Positions 55,029 to 64,000 of a stretch of DNA of 64,000 bases are shown here, one piece after another. The notes below the pieces were generated by a model. It saw only the letters and a program-made list of their open reading frames with translations. It searched no databases and was not told the origin of the DNA. A program made the translations under genes and the position numbers. The stretch spans positions 18,740,065 to 18,804,064 of the forward strand of contig CM064681.1 of assembly GCA_032717465.1 (NCBI GenBank). Reading direction: 5' to 3'. This DNA comes from Coenobita brevimanus. Taxonomy: Eukaryota > Arthropoda > Malacostraca > Decapoda > Coenobitidae. The first letter of the stretch is position 1. Every line of letters begins with the position of its first letter.

Positions 55029-55760
55029 TATACATGCTTCTCCATTTTTCGATTTCCCAACTTCTGCATTGAAGTGTTCCACGAGTAGAGTACATATGGA
55101 CTTTTCTTCTTCTGTAATCTGCTAGATGTCGTCATAGAAGGCTTTTATTTCTTTATCTGAGCTTTGGGAACTCGATTCAAATACTTGTATTACTTTCTGG
55201 GTGTATTTTTTGCGTAGTATAATTACAATCCATGCTACTCTGTCAGATACACTGCTGAATTTAATAATGTTCCCAAGAAAAAGATTGTCAGTTAATAATC
55301 CTACACCACTAACTCTTTCATTTTGCCTTCCTACGTAGAAAAATATGTGGCTGCTGTCTTGGAGCTGAATTTATTTTTTCTTTTATTTTCTGTGGATCTA
55401 ACTAAGAACTGCAGTATCTTAACTAATGTTTCTAATTCAGATAGTAGGTTATTAAGTTTGCAATCTTCTGCGAAGCTTCTTACACTGTACGTGTAAATCT
55501 TCACAGATTTCAGTTTGTTTAATGTCCCAGTCTCTAATTTGCTGAGACAGTGCCTACTCAATTACTGTGGAACACTGCCATTAAGCACGGGAGGCAGTGC
55601 GGTTGGATCTTTAGTAGCAGATGATCCAACAGGATTGCCCGTCAAATCATTTACAATATTTAGTTGTGAGGATGGAGGCAAATATTGTCACCTCTCTGCC
55701 ACATAGTTTCTGGTGGGATGTAATTTTTGCTCCACCTTTTTCAGCATAGTCAGCAAAGGC
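55029..55760 (-). pseudogene. Antisense RTE-like LINE (family E), endonuclease
   Basis: Minus-strand text GVGLLTDNLFLGNIIKFSS (about 55250-55305), SDRVAWIVIILRKKYTQKV (about 55195-55250), IQVFESSS.SSDKEI.AFYDDI (about 55130-55195) and EHFNAEVG (about 55060-55085) matches the order VGFLV..., ISDRVA, IQVYAPT, IESFYEDI and GDFNAKVG of RTE endonucleases. Several stops. It ends at the (AT)n tract at 55028; the linker and RT are at 51876-52850, so 2.2 kb of repeats now separates the two parts. Confidence 0.68.
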
Positions 55761-56701
55761 CTATGTCTATAACGGGTTCCATGGTCCTCGCCGTCCAAGA
55801 CTGTACCTCGAATATCTGCAAGGCCTTCCCTTATCCGCCACTTGGGAATGTGCCAGGTAGGAGTGGGATCCTGCCCCTGGTCTAATGATTTACTTGAGGC
55901 ATATATTCATCTACTGGTATTCGAGTTCACATCATGAAGATGTTGAGCAAACTGTATGTTGAAAGTGATCTCATTCATGTTGCTTTGAAAGTGGAAGGGT
56001 TCAGTATTACCGTCATTAAGCCCTTCACTACGAAATTTATCCCCAGTTGAATGAAATGGGTTGTTGGTTGCCAGAATAAACTAATACATCGTAGTGAACG
56101 GTTTAATAGACATACAGTGGCATCCTGCTGCCAAACAAAAAAAGTAATTTGACATTAATGCACTTTATACAAAACTGCTAAATGATAACAATGTGAAATA
56201 CAGCAGAAAGCAATTTTATACTTGCTGATAAGAATTCCTCCTGCCGAGAAGGAGTCAGAAACATCCTCTATTATACTCCTTCAGTGAAATATGTATTTTA
56301 AAAAAATGACAATAACAGTTGGCAGGTGAGAGCTAGACTGATATCAGGAACGTAAGCACAAGACATTTACAATCACAGGATCGAATACACAATCATGTTT
56401 TAGTGTTATTAAAGCAAAACTTCTGCCTTTGATTTGAAAACATAATGGCTGAAGTTTCTTGATACTATATCAAAAGTTTTTAGTGTTTTGCGCTTTAATT
56501 TCCCCCACCAGTTTAGTCCTGTCATGCTTATCTGTAACGATAAACAAAGACTGGCTGGCAATTGATCGAGGCACGAGACTTCAAGAGATGTCCCGCGAAT
56601 TTCGTATTCTCTGAGATTCACAATGATTGTATGGCAATTTCTAGAGAATTAACTTCTCAAGCATTAAAAGAAAGAGGATATGCGCTCTAAGACTCGATGT
56701 T
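55761..56701. other. No gene recognised
   Basis: Possibly 5' UTR of family E at the left, then AT-rich unique sequence. No ORF, array or inverted repeat stands out. Confidence 0.5.
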
Positions 56702-57022
56702 TCATTGTGCAAAATAAGCTGTGGGCAAAGAAATGAACTGATGTTGCTGGGATATCGTGTTGTTTCTTGTCGCTATACTCCAGTATATAGTTCCGAGATG
56801 ACGTATTATCTGACAGCTTTTGGCATCCACTTTGCTCTCCTGCTGCCAGCGATGAATCCATCTGTAAACCGTGGAGACACTTGCACCAGTCTCCAGGGCA
56901 ATGTCTCTCACCGATATGCCTTCCAGCCACATCCTCACTATATGCAAACGATCTGCTGTCACAGTTGGATATAGGATTAGGCGCTTACGAATTAGATTTA
57001 CAATGTCAGACAAAATACTCAT
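56702..57022 (-). CDS. Small ORF with a helix-turn-helix (homeodomain-like) domain
   Basis: A 106-codon minus-strand ORF starts MSILSDIVNLIRKRL. Residues about 25-60, RLHIVRMWLEGISVRDIALE plus TGASVSTVYRWIHRWQ, have the pattern of the DNA-binding helix-turn-helix found at the N-terminus of Tc1/mariner- and IS630-type transposases and related proteins: an I-A-x-x-x-G turn and a W-I-x-R-W end. The rest has no motif that I know and is rich in Q and S. It could be the first exon or a truncated N-terminus of a transposase-derived gene. No TIRs were seen beside it. Start codon is the first ATG; expression is unknown. Confidence 0.5.
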   Translation of the reverse strand: MSILSDIVNLIRKRLILYPTVTADRLHIVRMWLEGISVRDIALETGASVSTVYRWIHRWQQESKVDAKSCQIIRHLGTIYWSIATRNNTISQQHQFISLPTAYFAQ

Positions 57023-57127
57023 GCAGTGTTATGTATGTGCAAAGGTATGTTGCAAAAATTAGGTCAAAGAAAACCTTCTTTAATTTCTTGAAAGATCTTG
57101 TGAAGTTAGAGTAACAGCAGAGTATAC

Positions 57128-57185
57128 TTGCTCTCTCTCTCTCTCTCTCTCTCTTGTGAAGTTAGAGTAACAGCAGAGTATATTT

Positions 57186-57228
<43 letters not shown>

Positions 57229-57240
57229 CACACACACAAG

Positions 57241-57336
<96 letters not shown>
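57128..57336. repeat. (CT)n and (CA)n microsatellites with a short duplication
   Basis: TTGTGAAGTTAGAGTAACAG is present twice (57098 and 57154), each copy followed by TA...TTGCT and (CT)n. The second (CT)n (about 57186-57226) runs into CGCACACAC and (CA)n to about 57334. Confidence 0.95.
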
Positions 57337-57337
<1 letters not shown>

Positions 57338-57359
57338 ACTTATTTGCTTATGTAAGTCA

Positions 57360-57605
57360 AAGCTATCTTACTGCTACAGATGACAAGATGACACCTATAC
57401 TCACTTGCATGGTGTTTCTCATTGTCTTTGGTGCCAATGTTTGTGACTGGGTGGACCAGTGTTGGACCCTCAGATTTTGCCACACAGTCGGTATGTGAAA
57501 TCCGGATTCGCTGGGAGAACTCTGTTTTGGTTGTGCCTCTATTGCCTATGCTCTTCTCTGGCCAGATTCCGAGCTTCTTCAAGATGAATTATTCCTTTGG
57601 TGCAG

Positions 57606-57642
<37 letters not shown>

Positions 57643-60090
57643 AGGCATTGGTTTCAAGAACTTTTGGTATGATGCTGCATTTCTTCACAGTCGTCCTTAT
57701 CTGACCTTTATATCTCTTTTTCTGTCCCCCTGGGTTGCGACGTAGCAGGGAGTTGGCCATAGAAAACATTGCTTGGAAGCGGTACTTTGGCATGTGGAAC
57801 CCAAGTCCGACCCATCTGAGATGTTTTCTAGCCAGTTTGATTTCTTTGCTGGTTGACTTTGCCATCGCAAGATTTTCGACTGAGGAACATTATCCTCCCA
57901 TGTGAATCCTAGGAGGCATTTTACGTATTGGATGTGAAACAACCCAAGCTGTTTGATGCGACGCTGGTAACTAGGTCTGGATTCAGCTCCTTATCAGAGG
58001 GTGGAGAGGCAAACAGCTGTATATCCTGATACCTTCGTCTCCAGTCTCAGGTTGATGTATTAAAAAACACTGGGTCTGAGACGTCCATAAAAAGGTGAGA
58101 CGAGGTTGATTCGCCCAAGGACTTGTGTATCAGTGTTATGTTTATCTGTGAACACATCCAAGGTAGGTGAAATTCGCCAATTGTTTAAGATTTTAGCCAT
58201 TATCTGAAATGCATGAGGGTCTGCCAGATTGTTTCTCTGAGATATTCTTCTGTTTTACTGACATTTATTCAGAGCCCCATTGCATGGCATATATTAGAAA
58301 AGATAACAGTACTTTGTTATAGGGTTTCTGCGGGATGTCCTAGGATTGCTCAGTTATCAGCTTGAGGAAGTAAGTGAACTCAGACTTTGACTGTGCTTGA
58401 AGACATCTGAGATTAAATAAGTTACCGTCTAGACGGTAATGGATTAAAAAAAAAATCAAGATTCATTTGTTGGTGATTTAAAAGAATAGTGAGATACGTG
58501 ATGGAAATGACAGGAGCCAGGAGACATCCTTGTTTCACCCTCAGGTCCACGTTGAAGAGTTTGGATTTGCTCCCACCTATGGATACACGAGCATTCATGT
58601 TGTCATGCAAACTCTTTAGGATGTAATTTCTAAACTCCAAACTTTGAAAAAGCATTCCTCAAAAGGTCTCTGTGGGCATTGTCCATACATTTTTAAGATC
58701 AATAAATGCAATATACAATTTACAGTTCTGCTCGTGGCATTTCTCTTGCATCTGTCTGGCAACAACGATCATTAGATCATATCACAGATGCTTCTTTCCT
58801 TACAAAACCCCAATTGTGTTTCAGGAAGTGTTGACTCAGTCGGATGTTTTGTCAGGCTGGATAGCATTATCTTGGCTTGTACTTTGCAGGCATTCACCAG
58901 GAGGGAGATGCCTCTACTGTTGTCACAATTTGTGTGGTCCCATTTCTTCTTGTGAATGGTTACAATATCAGAAGTAAGTCATTCCGGTGGAATTAATTCT
59001 GATTCCAGATAGTCAGTATGAGATTATCTAGGCACTGGTAAAGTAACTGGACACCCTCTTTAATCAGTCCAGATGGTATGCCATCAGGGCCTGAACTTTT
59101 ATATTTCAGAGATCGGATGGCCTGAACAGTTTCTGCTAGTGTAGATGGGAAAATGAGATCTGCAGAGTGAGTAACATTTGGGATGTTATCAAGGATATTG
59201 CGCTCCCCTGGATTTCTTCGATTCGGTAAGGTATTGAAGCATTCTACCCATATTTTTAGGATTGCTTGCTTGTCTTTCAGGAACTCTCCCAGCTGATTTA
59301 TGTCTAGGGGCTATGTTATGTTTGATTCACCCTTAGAGAGTTTTTATCGACTTGTAGAATCCATTTTGGTCATAAATATCAGTTCGTCTATGCAGCTATT
59401 TTGCTTGCTCAGTCCACCAATAGTTCTGACAGGCAGTTTCCTCTGGGTTTCAATTATGATATTCATGAATTCAGTATATAGGGTTAGGGAGCTAAGATGA
59501 GCCTGCCAGTAGTTATGTGCTCTATTCTGCATTGCAAGAAGGTAATGTATGCTCTCAGCATTTTCGTCATACCAGTCATTATGGCGGTGAGTGGAGAAAC
59601 CTAGTGTTTCTTCTGCTGTGCTTTGAAGGAGTGTCTAAATGTTCGGCCACTCTGCGTCTATGTTTGGTGCATTGTTGTTTGGGTTAAGTGGTGGGCATTG
59701 AGAGAGTGTGTCTGTAATAGTGCTGCAGAAGGTGTTACCTGTTGCTGCATCCTTTAAAATACTACAGTTTAGTTTCTTGGATGATGGTCTATGGCGCATT
59801 TATGGAAGTATGGTTAGTTGCAGTTTGGCGAGTATAAGATTATGGTCTGTTGAGCACTCGGCACCTCTCATGGCTTGGATCATAAGACTTTCTCTTCGAT
59901 TTCGCTGTCTTATACTGACATAATCAATTAGATGCCACTGTCTAGATCGTGGCTGCATCCATGTGTCTTGTGTTTATTCTAAAGTTGAAAAACGGTGTTG
60001 GTGATGACCAGAGAGTGTTATGAGCATAATGAAAGCACTATAAGGCCAATGTTATCGCTCGCCTTAGAAGGTGAAATGATAATGTTTTTG
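57360..60090 (-). pseudogene. Antisense endonuclease-RT LINE (family F), RT and 3' end
   Basis: On the minus strand: WCDQ-to-RT linker text, RPSGLIKEGVQLLYQCL near 59050, QMQEKCHEQNCKLYIAFIDL (about 58690-58750), SLHDNMNARVSIGGSKSKLF and RVKQGCLLAPVIS (about 58510-58610). The YADD palm site is lost by deletion near 58440. Then LGFTWEDNVPQSKIL (about 57870-57910), KHLRWVGLGFHMPKYRF (about 57780-57830), NPGGQKKRYKGQ (about 57720-57750), and a worn C-terminal C..C...H...H-like finger near 57420-57500. The order matches RTE-like endonuclease-RT proteins often named craniofacial development protein 2-like. Many stops and frameshifts. Confidence 0.77.
57609..57639. repeat. Poly(T) run
   Basis: About 29 T residues inside the C-terminal part of family F, breaking its reading frame. 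Confidence 0.95.
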
Positions 60091-60097
60091 CCTGCCT

Positions 60098-60098
60098 G

Positions 60099-60160
<62 letters not shown>
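60098..60160. repeat. (TG)n microsatellite
   Basis: About 30 TG units directly before the 164-bp tandem repeats. Confidence 0.97.
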
Positions 60161-60162
60161 CC

Positions 60163-60565
60163 CATTATATCTCATGAACAGCTTGAGCTATCAACATGAA
60201 ACCTTCTGGGTATCAAGATATGGCCAAAATCTTGGCCGAGTTCGAAAATGGGCACTCGGGGACAAGCTCAAGTTTACCAAAAGGGCTGCCAAAAGTCAAC
60301 TAGTTTTTATCACCCGCCTTCAACACCATTATATCTCATGAATGGCTTGAACTATCAACAAGAAACCTTCAGAATATCAAAATATGGCCAAAATCTTGGA
60401 GTAGTTCAAAAATGGACACTTGCAGTCAAGGTCAAGATCGCCAAAATGGCTGCCAAAGGTCACCTAGTTTTTATTGCCCGCATTTAGCACCATTATATTT
60501 CATGAACGGCTTGAGCTATCAACATGAAACCTTCAGGATATCAAGACATTGCCTAAATCTTGAAC
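60163..60565. repeat. 164-bp tandem repeat, about 2.5 copies
   Basis: CATTATATYTCATGAA occurs at 60163, 60327 and 60491, giving a period of 164 bp. Each unit contains GCTTGARCTATCAACA, GAAACCTTC, AAAATCTTGG and TCAARATCGCCAAAATGGCTGCC-like text. The last unit breaks off near 60565 where family F sequence resumes. Confidence 0.88.
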
Positions 60566-60939
60566 TTGGCCACAGCTATTCTGGCGGGCGATTACCAGTC
60601 GGTTCTCGAATGCTTTCCTTTCACTGTTCATGTTATCAGTACCATGGTTGCCTATTATGGCTTGCCGTAGGTGATTATCTTTTCCTACTCTACCATTAAA
60701 ATCTTCAAGCAGCATGAATTTGTGATTATGTGACATTAAGCAAATGGTAGCAGCCAGAGAGTCGTAAAAGGAATCTTTGACCGTGTCCTCAGATTTAAGC
60801 ATTGGGTCATATGCACTGGTAAGTGTTGCATATTGACTTGAGAGAGAGGTATGTGCCAGGACATCAGCAGATCTGATACACCCACAGGTGATTCTTGGAT
60901 CTTCTGTAGTTGGTTGTCTGGGTATCTTCTCTGAAGTAC
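60566..60939 (-). pseudogene. Family F LINE endonuclease, C-terminal half
   Basis: Minus-strand text shows ATLTSAYDP (about 60805-60835), VKDSFYDSL, HKFMLLEDFNGRVGKDN (about 60680-60730) and AIIGNHGTDNMNS, matching LISAYAPT, VKE.FY..L, ILGDFNARVG and VIGSHG.GKCNSNG of this family; the G of GDFN reads E. It continues at 62916 after MITE P1 copy 3. Confidence 0.8.
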
Positions 60940-62915
60940 TTAACCCCTTAACCGCAGGGCGTCACTTTCGTGACGCTTGGGAGCAAGGGATCATACCGCG
61001 GGGCGTCGCTTTTGTAATTCTGTGTTATTTTGAATTCACCCGGGCTTCCAAGTGGGGGCTTGTATCATCTATCAGTACTGCCAATGTCCAACACTAGTCA
61101 GCACTCCTAATCTCATCTGTACTCCCATCCATTGTTGACAATTTAGCCATTTCTCCCCGTTCTTGACTCCCCTCCCTACCCCACCTCCATTACCCTATCC
61201 TCTCGCCTGCCCGGCTGTGCTACGCTAAGTAAATCTTCCCTGGAATTTTTCACTGATTTCATCCATTGAAATAAGCCCTATGTCCTATTCTTATACCAAA
61301 TAATATATACAAGAAAGAAATAAGGTAAGTGAGAGTGCCATACACCTGGAATTGGCTAATTATCACCTGACAACACCTCACGTGCACTCGTTCGCTAATT
61401 TTCGCTGTTTTTTTCCCCTTGAAATATGCCGTATAATCTATTTTCGTAATAAATATACATGTAAGGAGGGAAGGGAGAAGCCTAAGTGATATTTACATTC
61501 ACCTGGAACTACCTAATTTATAATGGATTGTCTAGATTTCCTGCCAATCATTTCAGTGCTAGACAAAGGTGTTTCAAGATCTAACATTGGTAGCTCTGAA
61601 TATATATCTCCTAAGTAGGCCTCTAATCTATTTTCGTAATAAATATACATGTAAGGAGGGAAGGGAGAAGCCTAAGTGATATTTACATTCACCTGGAACT
61701 ACCAAATTTATAATGTATTGTCTAGATTTCCTGCCAATCATATCAGTGCTAGACTTAGCTGTTTCAAGAACTAATATTGGTAACTCTGAATAACCCCTAA
61801 GCAGGCCTCCACGCTGGCCCTCCGTTATCAGTTTACTCTCATCTTCCGAAGCGAGGGTACGTATGTTTCTTCTTGCTGACTTCAAGGCTTTTTTTCACCC
61901 CCATGCAAATGGCCCTGTGACCTTTACCCCCTACTAAACCTCGTGTGGAAAGAGGTAAAGGGCTGACAACTGATAAAAGAGTGACTATGATCTTTCTATT
62001 GAGTAAAACAGTGCAAGTGGAATTGTAAATAATGTGTAAATAATGTGTAAACAGCAAGTGAAAGTAATGAATGTAAATATACGTGAACAATGGAAAATAG
62101 TTTTATAAGTTATTTCAAGTGACAGTGCACAACACAGTGTAAATAAAATAGAAATGTAAGTAACGTAAATAAAATAGAGAACGTAAATAGAAATGTAAAT
62201 GAGTATTATTATAAGAATACGAGTATATACCCTAGGAGTAATGAAAGTGAAAGTTTCACTCTAGCATGTCTGAATGCTATGAGTTATGAGAGTGAAGATG
62301 AAAGTGACATTCACTCTCAATGCCAGTATACAGGACGAGAAAGTGAATGCTACGTATTTTACTGAAAGAAATTGAATCCCTACAGTGACAATAAACTAAT
62401 ACTACTGAAGGAAACTTATGGATAAAGACTGTAGATATATATAAGTGTTATATAGTAATAGCAATATAAAGTGTGAGGGGTTTTATGAATAATAAATGAC
62501 AGAGTACCAAGAGTGAACTAGTGCCAGTGCGACGATCAGACGCGCTCGTAATTTCCATTGCTTTCACAGTGTTTTTTTTTTTTAGTATGGATCCCAAACT
62601 ACTTGAAAATTGTAGAATAGTGTTTATAGTGTTTGTATCTGGCTGTGGTAATCATATTACGGGTTGTCGGGAAGTGTAAAGTGGAGATTTCGTTACCCTA
62701 CTTCAGAGGTCTCCACAAGTTCTACGGTAACCGACGAAGGCTCAACAATCATTCCAGGAGAAAGGTGAAGGTATGTGCCATAAGCATATGTAATTTTAAT
62801 ATTCTAGGACTAATAACTGATTTTTGGCAAATATTTTTTGAGAGTCTGTCGGAGCCCAAATAACCCCGCGGCACACGCAAGTCATTGGTAAACAAGCCCG
62901 CGGTGTAGGGGTTAA
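60940..62915. mobile_element. TTAA-flanked piggyBac-like MITE, family P1, copy 3
   Basis: TTAA at 60940-60943 and 62912-62915; ends CCCCTTAACCGCAGGGC and, on the other strand, CCCCTACACCGCGGGC. The subterminal palindrome GCGTCAC-TTTC-GTGACGC is at 60959-60976. Very close to copy 2 over most of its length, and has its own 190-bp tandem duplication (61434-61803). It interrupts the family F endonuclease, whose coding text continues on both sides. Confidence 0.88.
61434..61803. repeat. 190-bp tandem duplication inside P1 copy 3
   Basis: TAATCTATTTTCGTAATAAA at 61434 recurs at 61624; both units run through ACATTCACCTGGAACTACC, TGCCAATCAT and CTAAGYAGGCCTC. Copies 1 and 2 of P1 do not have it at this place. 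Confidence 0.88.
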
Positions 62916-63230
62916 ACCATCCTCCTGCTTTCGTTAGGTTTCCCTCACCTGAGAGGCGAGTCTCAGACAAGGTATCAGTGTCAGTTTATGGGCTATAAGG
63001 GCAGTCCTGCAGCGTGGTCATGTGTCTTGGTTAGTATCAAGCAAGGTCCGTATATTCCAGGTAGCAAGAGTCAGAGGGATTCTTTTAGTTCTTTGGTCGC
63101 AGTGTGAAATGCATCGACAAATGCGGTTATCTGCCCAAGTGTAGGGCAGCAAATGTTTAGGTTACCTTTTCAAAACCACTTCCCATAAGAGTAAGCAATT
63201 GGGTATCCGATTCCGGCTGCTTATTCTCGC
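62916..63230 (-). pseudogene. Family F LINE endonuclease, N-terminal half
   Basis: Minus strand: LTLATWNIRTLLDT (about 63030-63075, with a frameshift) and SETRLSGEGNLTKAGG (about 62925-62970). These are the usual start and second motif of this endonuclease (WN.RTL.D and SETRL...G). It ends at the TTAA of MITE P1 copy 3. Confidence 0.72.
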
Positions 63231-63240
63231 TGGATGTTGC

Positions 63241-63440
63241 TGAAGGCATGACCTGCTCCTATGTCCTAATGTCAGTGACCACTTGGTCATTGCCGCCAAT
63301 GTGCAGGACTCGAGCTAGCAACTTCCACCTACATCCATCACCTGTTACTGTCACCTTGTCCTGACGCCATAGGTCATATAGTTTTGATGATACGGTGAAA
63401 TGGGAGGTGAGTATAGCAGTTGGCTTGTGCAATGAGTGCA
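63241..63440 (-). pseudogene. Possible SGNH-hydrolase-like remnant
   Basis: The minus-strand ORF 63259-63441 contains KLYDLWRQDKVTVTGDGC and VLHIGGNDQV. HIGGND resembles block III (GxND) of SGNH hydrolases, which occur in ORF1 of some CR1-type LINEs and in animal genes. Only this one block is visible, so the call is weak. It lies just upstream of the family F endonuclease in the same orientation. Confidence 0.3.
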
Positions 63441-63800
63441 TCTGGTATGGTTGTGGGGATGCGCACTCCTTACCACCACATTTTTTGTCCCTTCCTAGCC
63501 TGTGATGGCGGCATGAAGATTGACGACAACCATCTACTGATCATAGTTGCAGGAGTCTCCCGGGAACTCAATCTGTCAGGCCCTGTCTTCTATAGGCCTT
63601 CACTTATGTATTTTTTATTCCGGGTTTACTCCCATAGCCTGGGTACACTTAGTCCGAGTCCTTACTGATGGCCCCTTTAGCTTGTGGAACCCTGTCCTCC
63701 TGCTCAGGCCAGAGGGATCTCCCCTCATTGGTATGACCCATCAGATTTTCGGGGTACACATGCACCCCACCATCACACGGTGGTTCTAATGGGAGGTTAC
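63441..63800. other. No gene recognised
   Basis: Unique-looking sequence, possibly 5' UTR of family F. Short ORFs only. Confidence 0.45.
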
Positions 63801-63801
63801 A

Positions 63802-63844
<43 letters not shown>

Positions 63845-63864
63845 GCACGCACGCGCGCGCGCGG
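63801..63864. repeat. (CA)n / (CG)n microsatellite
   Basis: (CA)n at about 63801-63840, then GCACGCACGC and CGCGCGCGCG to about 63863. Confidence 0.95.
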
Positions 63865-64000
63865 CACAAACGCCCATGAACTCCCTCTCAGTCCTACGAC
63901 TGGAAGATGCTAGACTACAATAAAACAACATTAGCCTACAGCCCACCAGGATTACGTTCACATGAGCCAAGGGGTGCAACTTATACAATATGGCATATGC

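Noticed and set aside
60163..60565. CRISPR array
   Set aside because: The units are head-to-tail without unique spacers, and the genome is eukaryotic.

Overview
This window is non-genic, repeat-dominated eukaryotic DNA. It has long (AT)n, (CA)n, (GA)n and (TAGA)n arrays, many decayed non-LTR retrotransposons, gypsy and DIRS-like elements, TTAA-flanked MITEs and a pogo/Tigger-like transposon. I found no convincing host gene, rRNA, functional tRNA, operon or CRISPR. The mixture (RTE-like LINEs with (TAGA)n tails, CR1-like LINEs ending in AATTAGGTAAGAAC repeats, I-like LINEs with RNase H, DIRS elements, dense dinucleotide arrays) suggests an arthropod, most likely a decapod crustacean; that assignment is inference.

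Layout. 1-1350: 3' half of an RTE-like LINE (family A1). 1354-4820: an I-clade LINE with RT and RNase H and a duplicated 3' UTR. 5650-9670: a nearly full-length CR1/L2-group LINE (family C) with an intact ORF1. 10222-13400: an antisense LINE of family D. 13795-15160: an antisense family C fragment. 15799-25680: a gypsy element that received a LINE (A2), a solo LTR inside that LINE, and two different TTAA MITEs. 25862-27690: antisense LINE pieces and a 58-bp palindrome. 27699-29398: a Tigger-like transposon split by a solo LTR of the same gypsy family. 29400-31579: simple repeats and unrecognised sequence. 31580-33368: second copy of TTAA MITE family P1. 33370-38410: an antisense DIRS-like element broken by MITE families P3 (a tandem array) and P2. 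38430-51716: a second I-like LINE (family H), split by an antisense D element, which itself carries a sense D element flanked by 137-bp direct repeats, and by another A2 LINE. 51876-55760: antisense RTE-like LINE (family E) enclosing an (AT)n/SINE cluster with inverted repeats. 56702-57022: an orphan helix-turn-helix ORF. 57360-63410: an antisense endonuclease-RT LINE (family F) interrupted by a 164-bp tandem repeat and by P1 copy 3.

How the parts relate. The main signal is nesting, which gives a relative order of insertion. In the gypsy element the LINE sits in the 5' LTR with an 8-bp target duplication, the solo LTR sits in the LINE with a 4-bp duplication, and the MITEs interrupt the leader and the integrase at TTAA. 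Three MITE families share TTAACCC-type ends, and two of them have subterminal palindromes, so one piggyBac-like transposase probably mobilised several non-autonomous families here. All calls rest on reading the sequence and on remembered family motifs; no searches were run.
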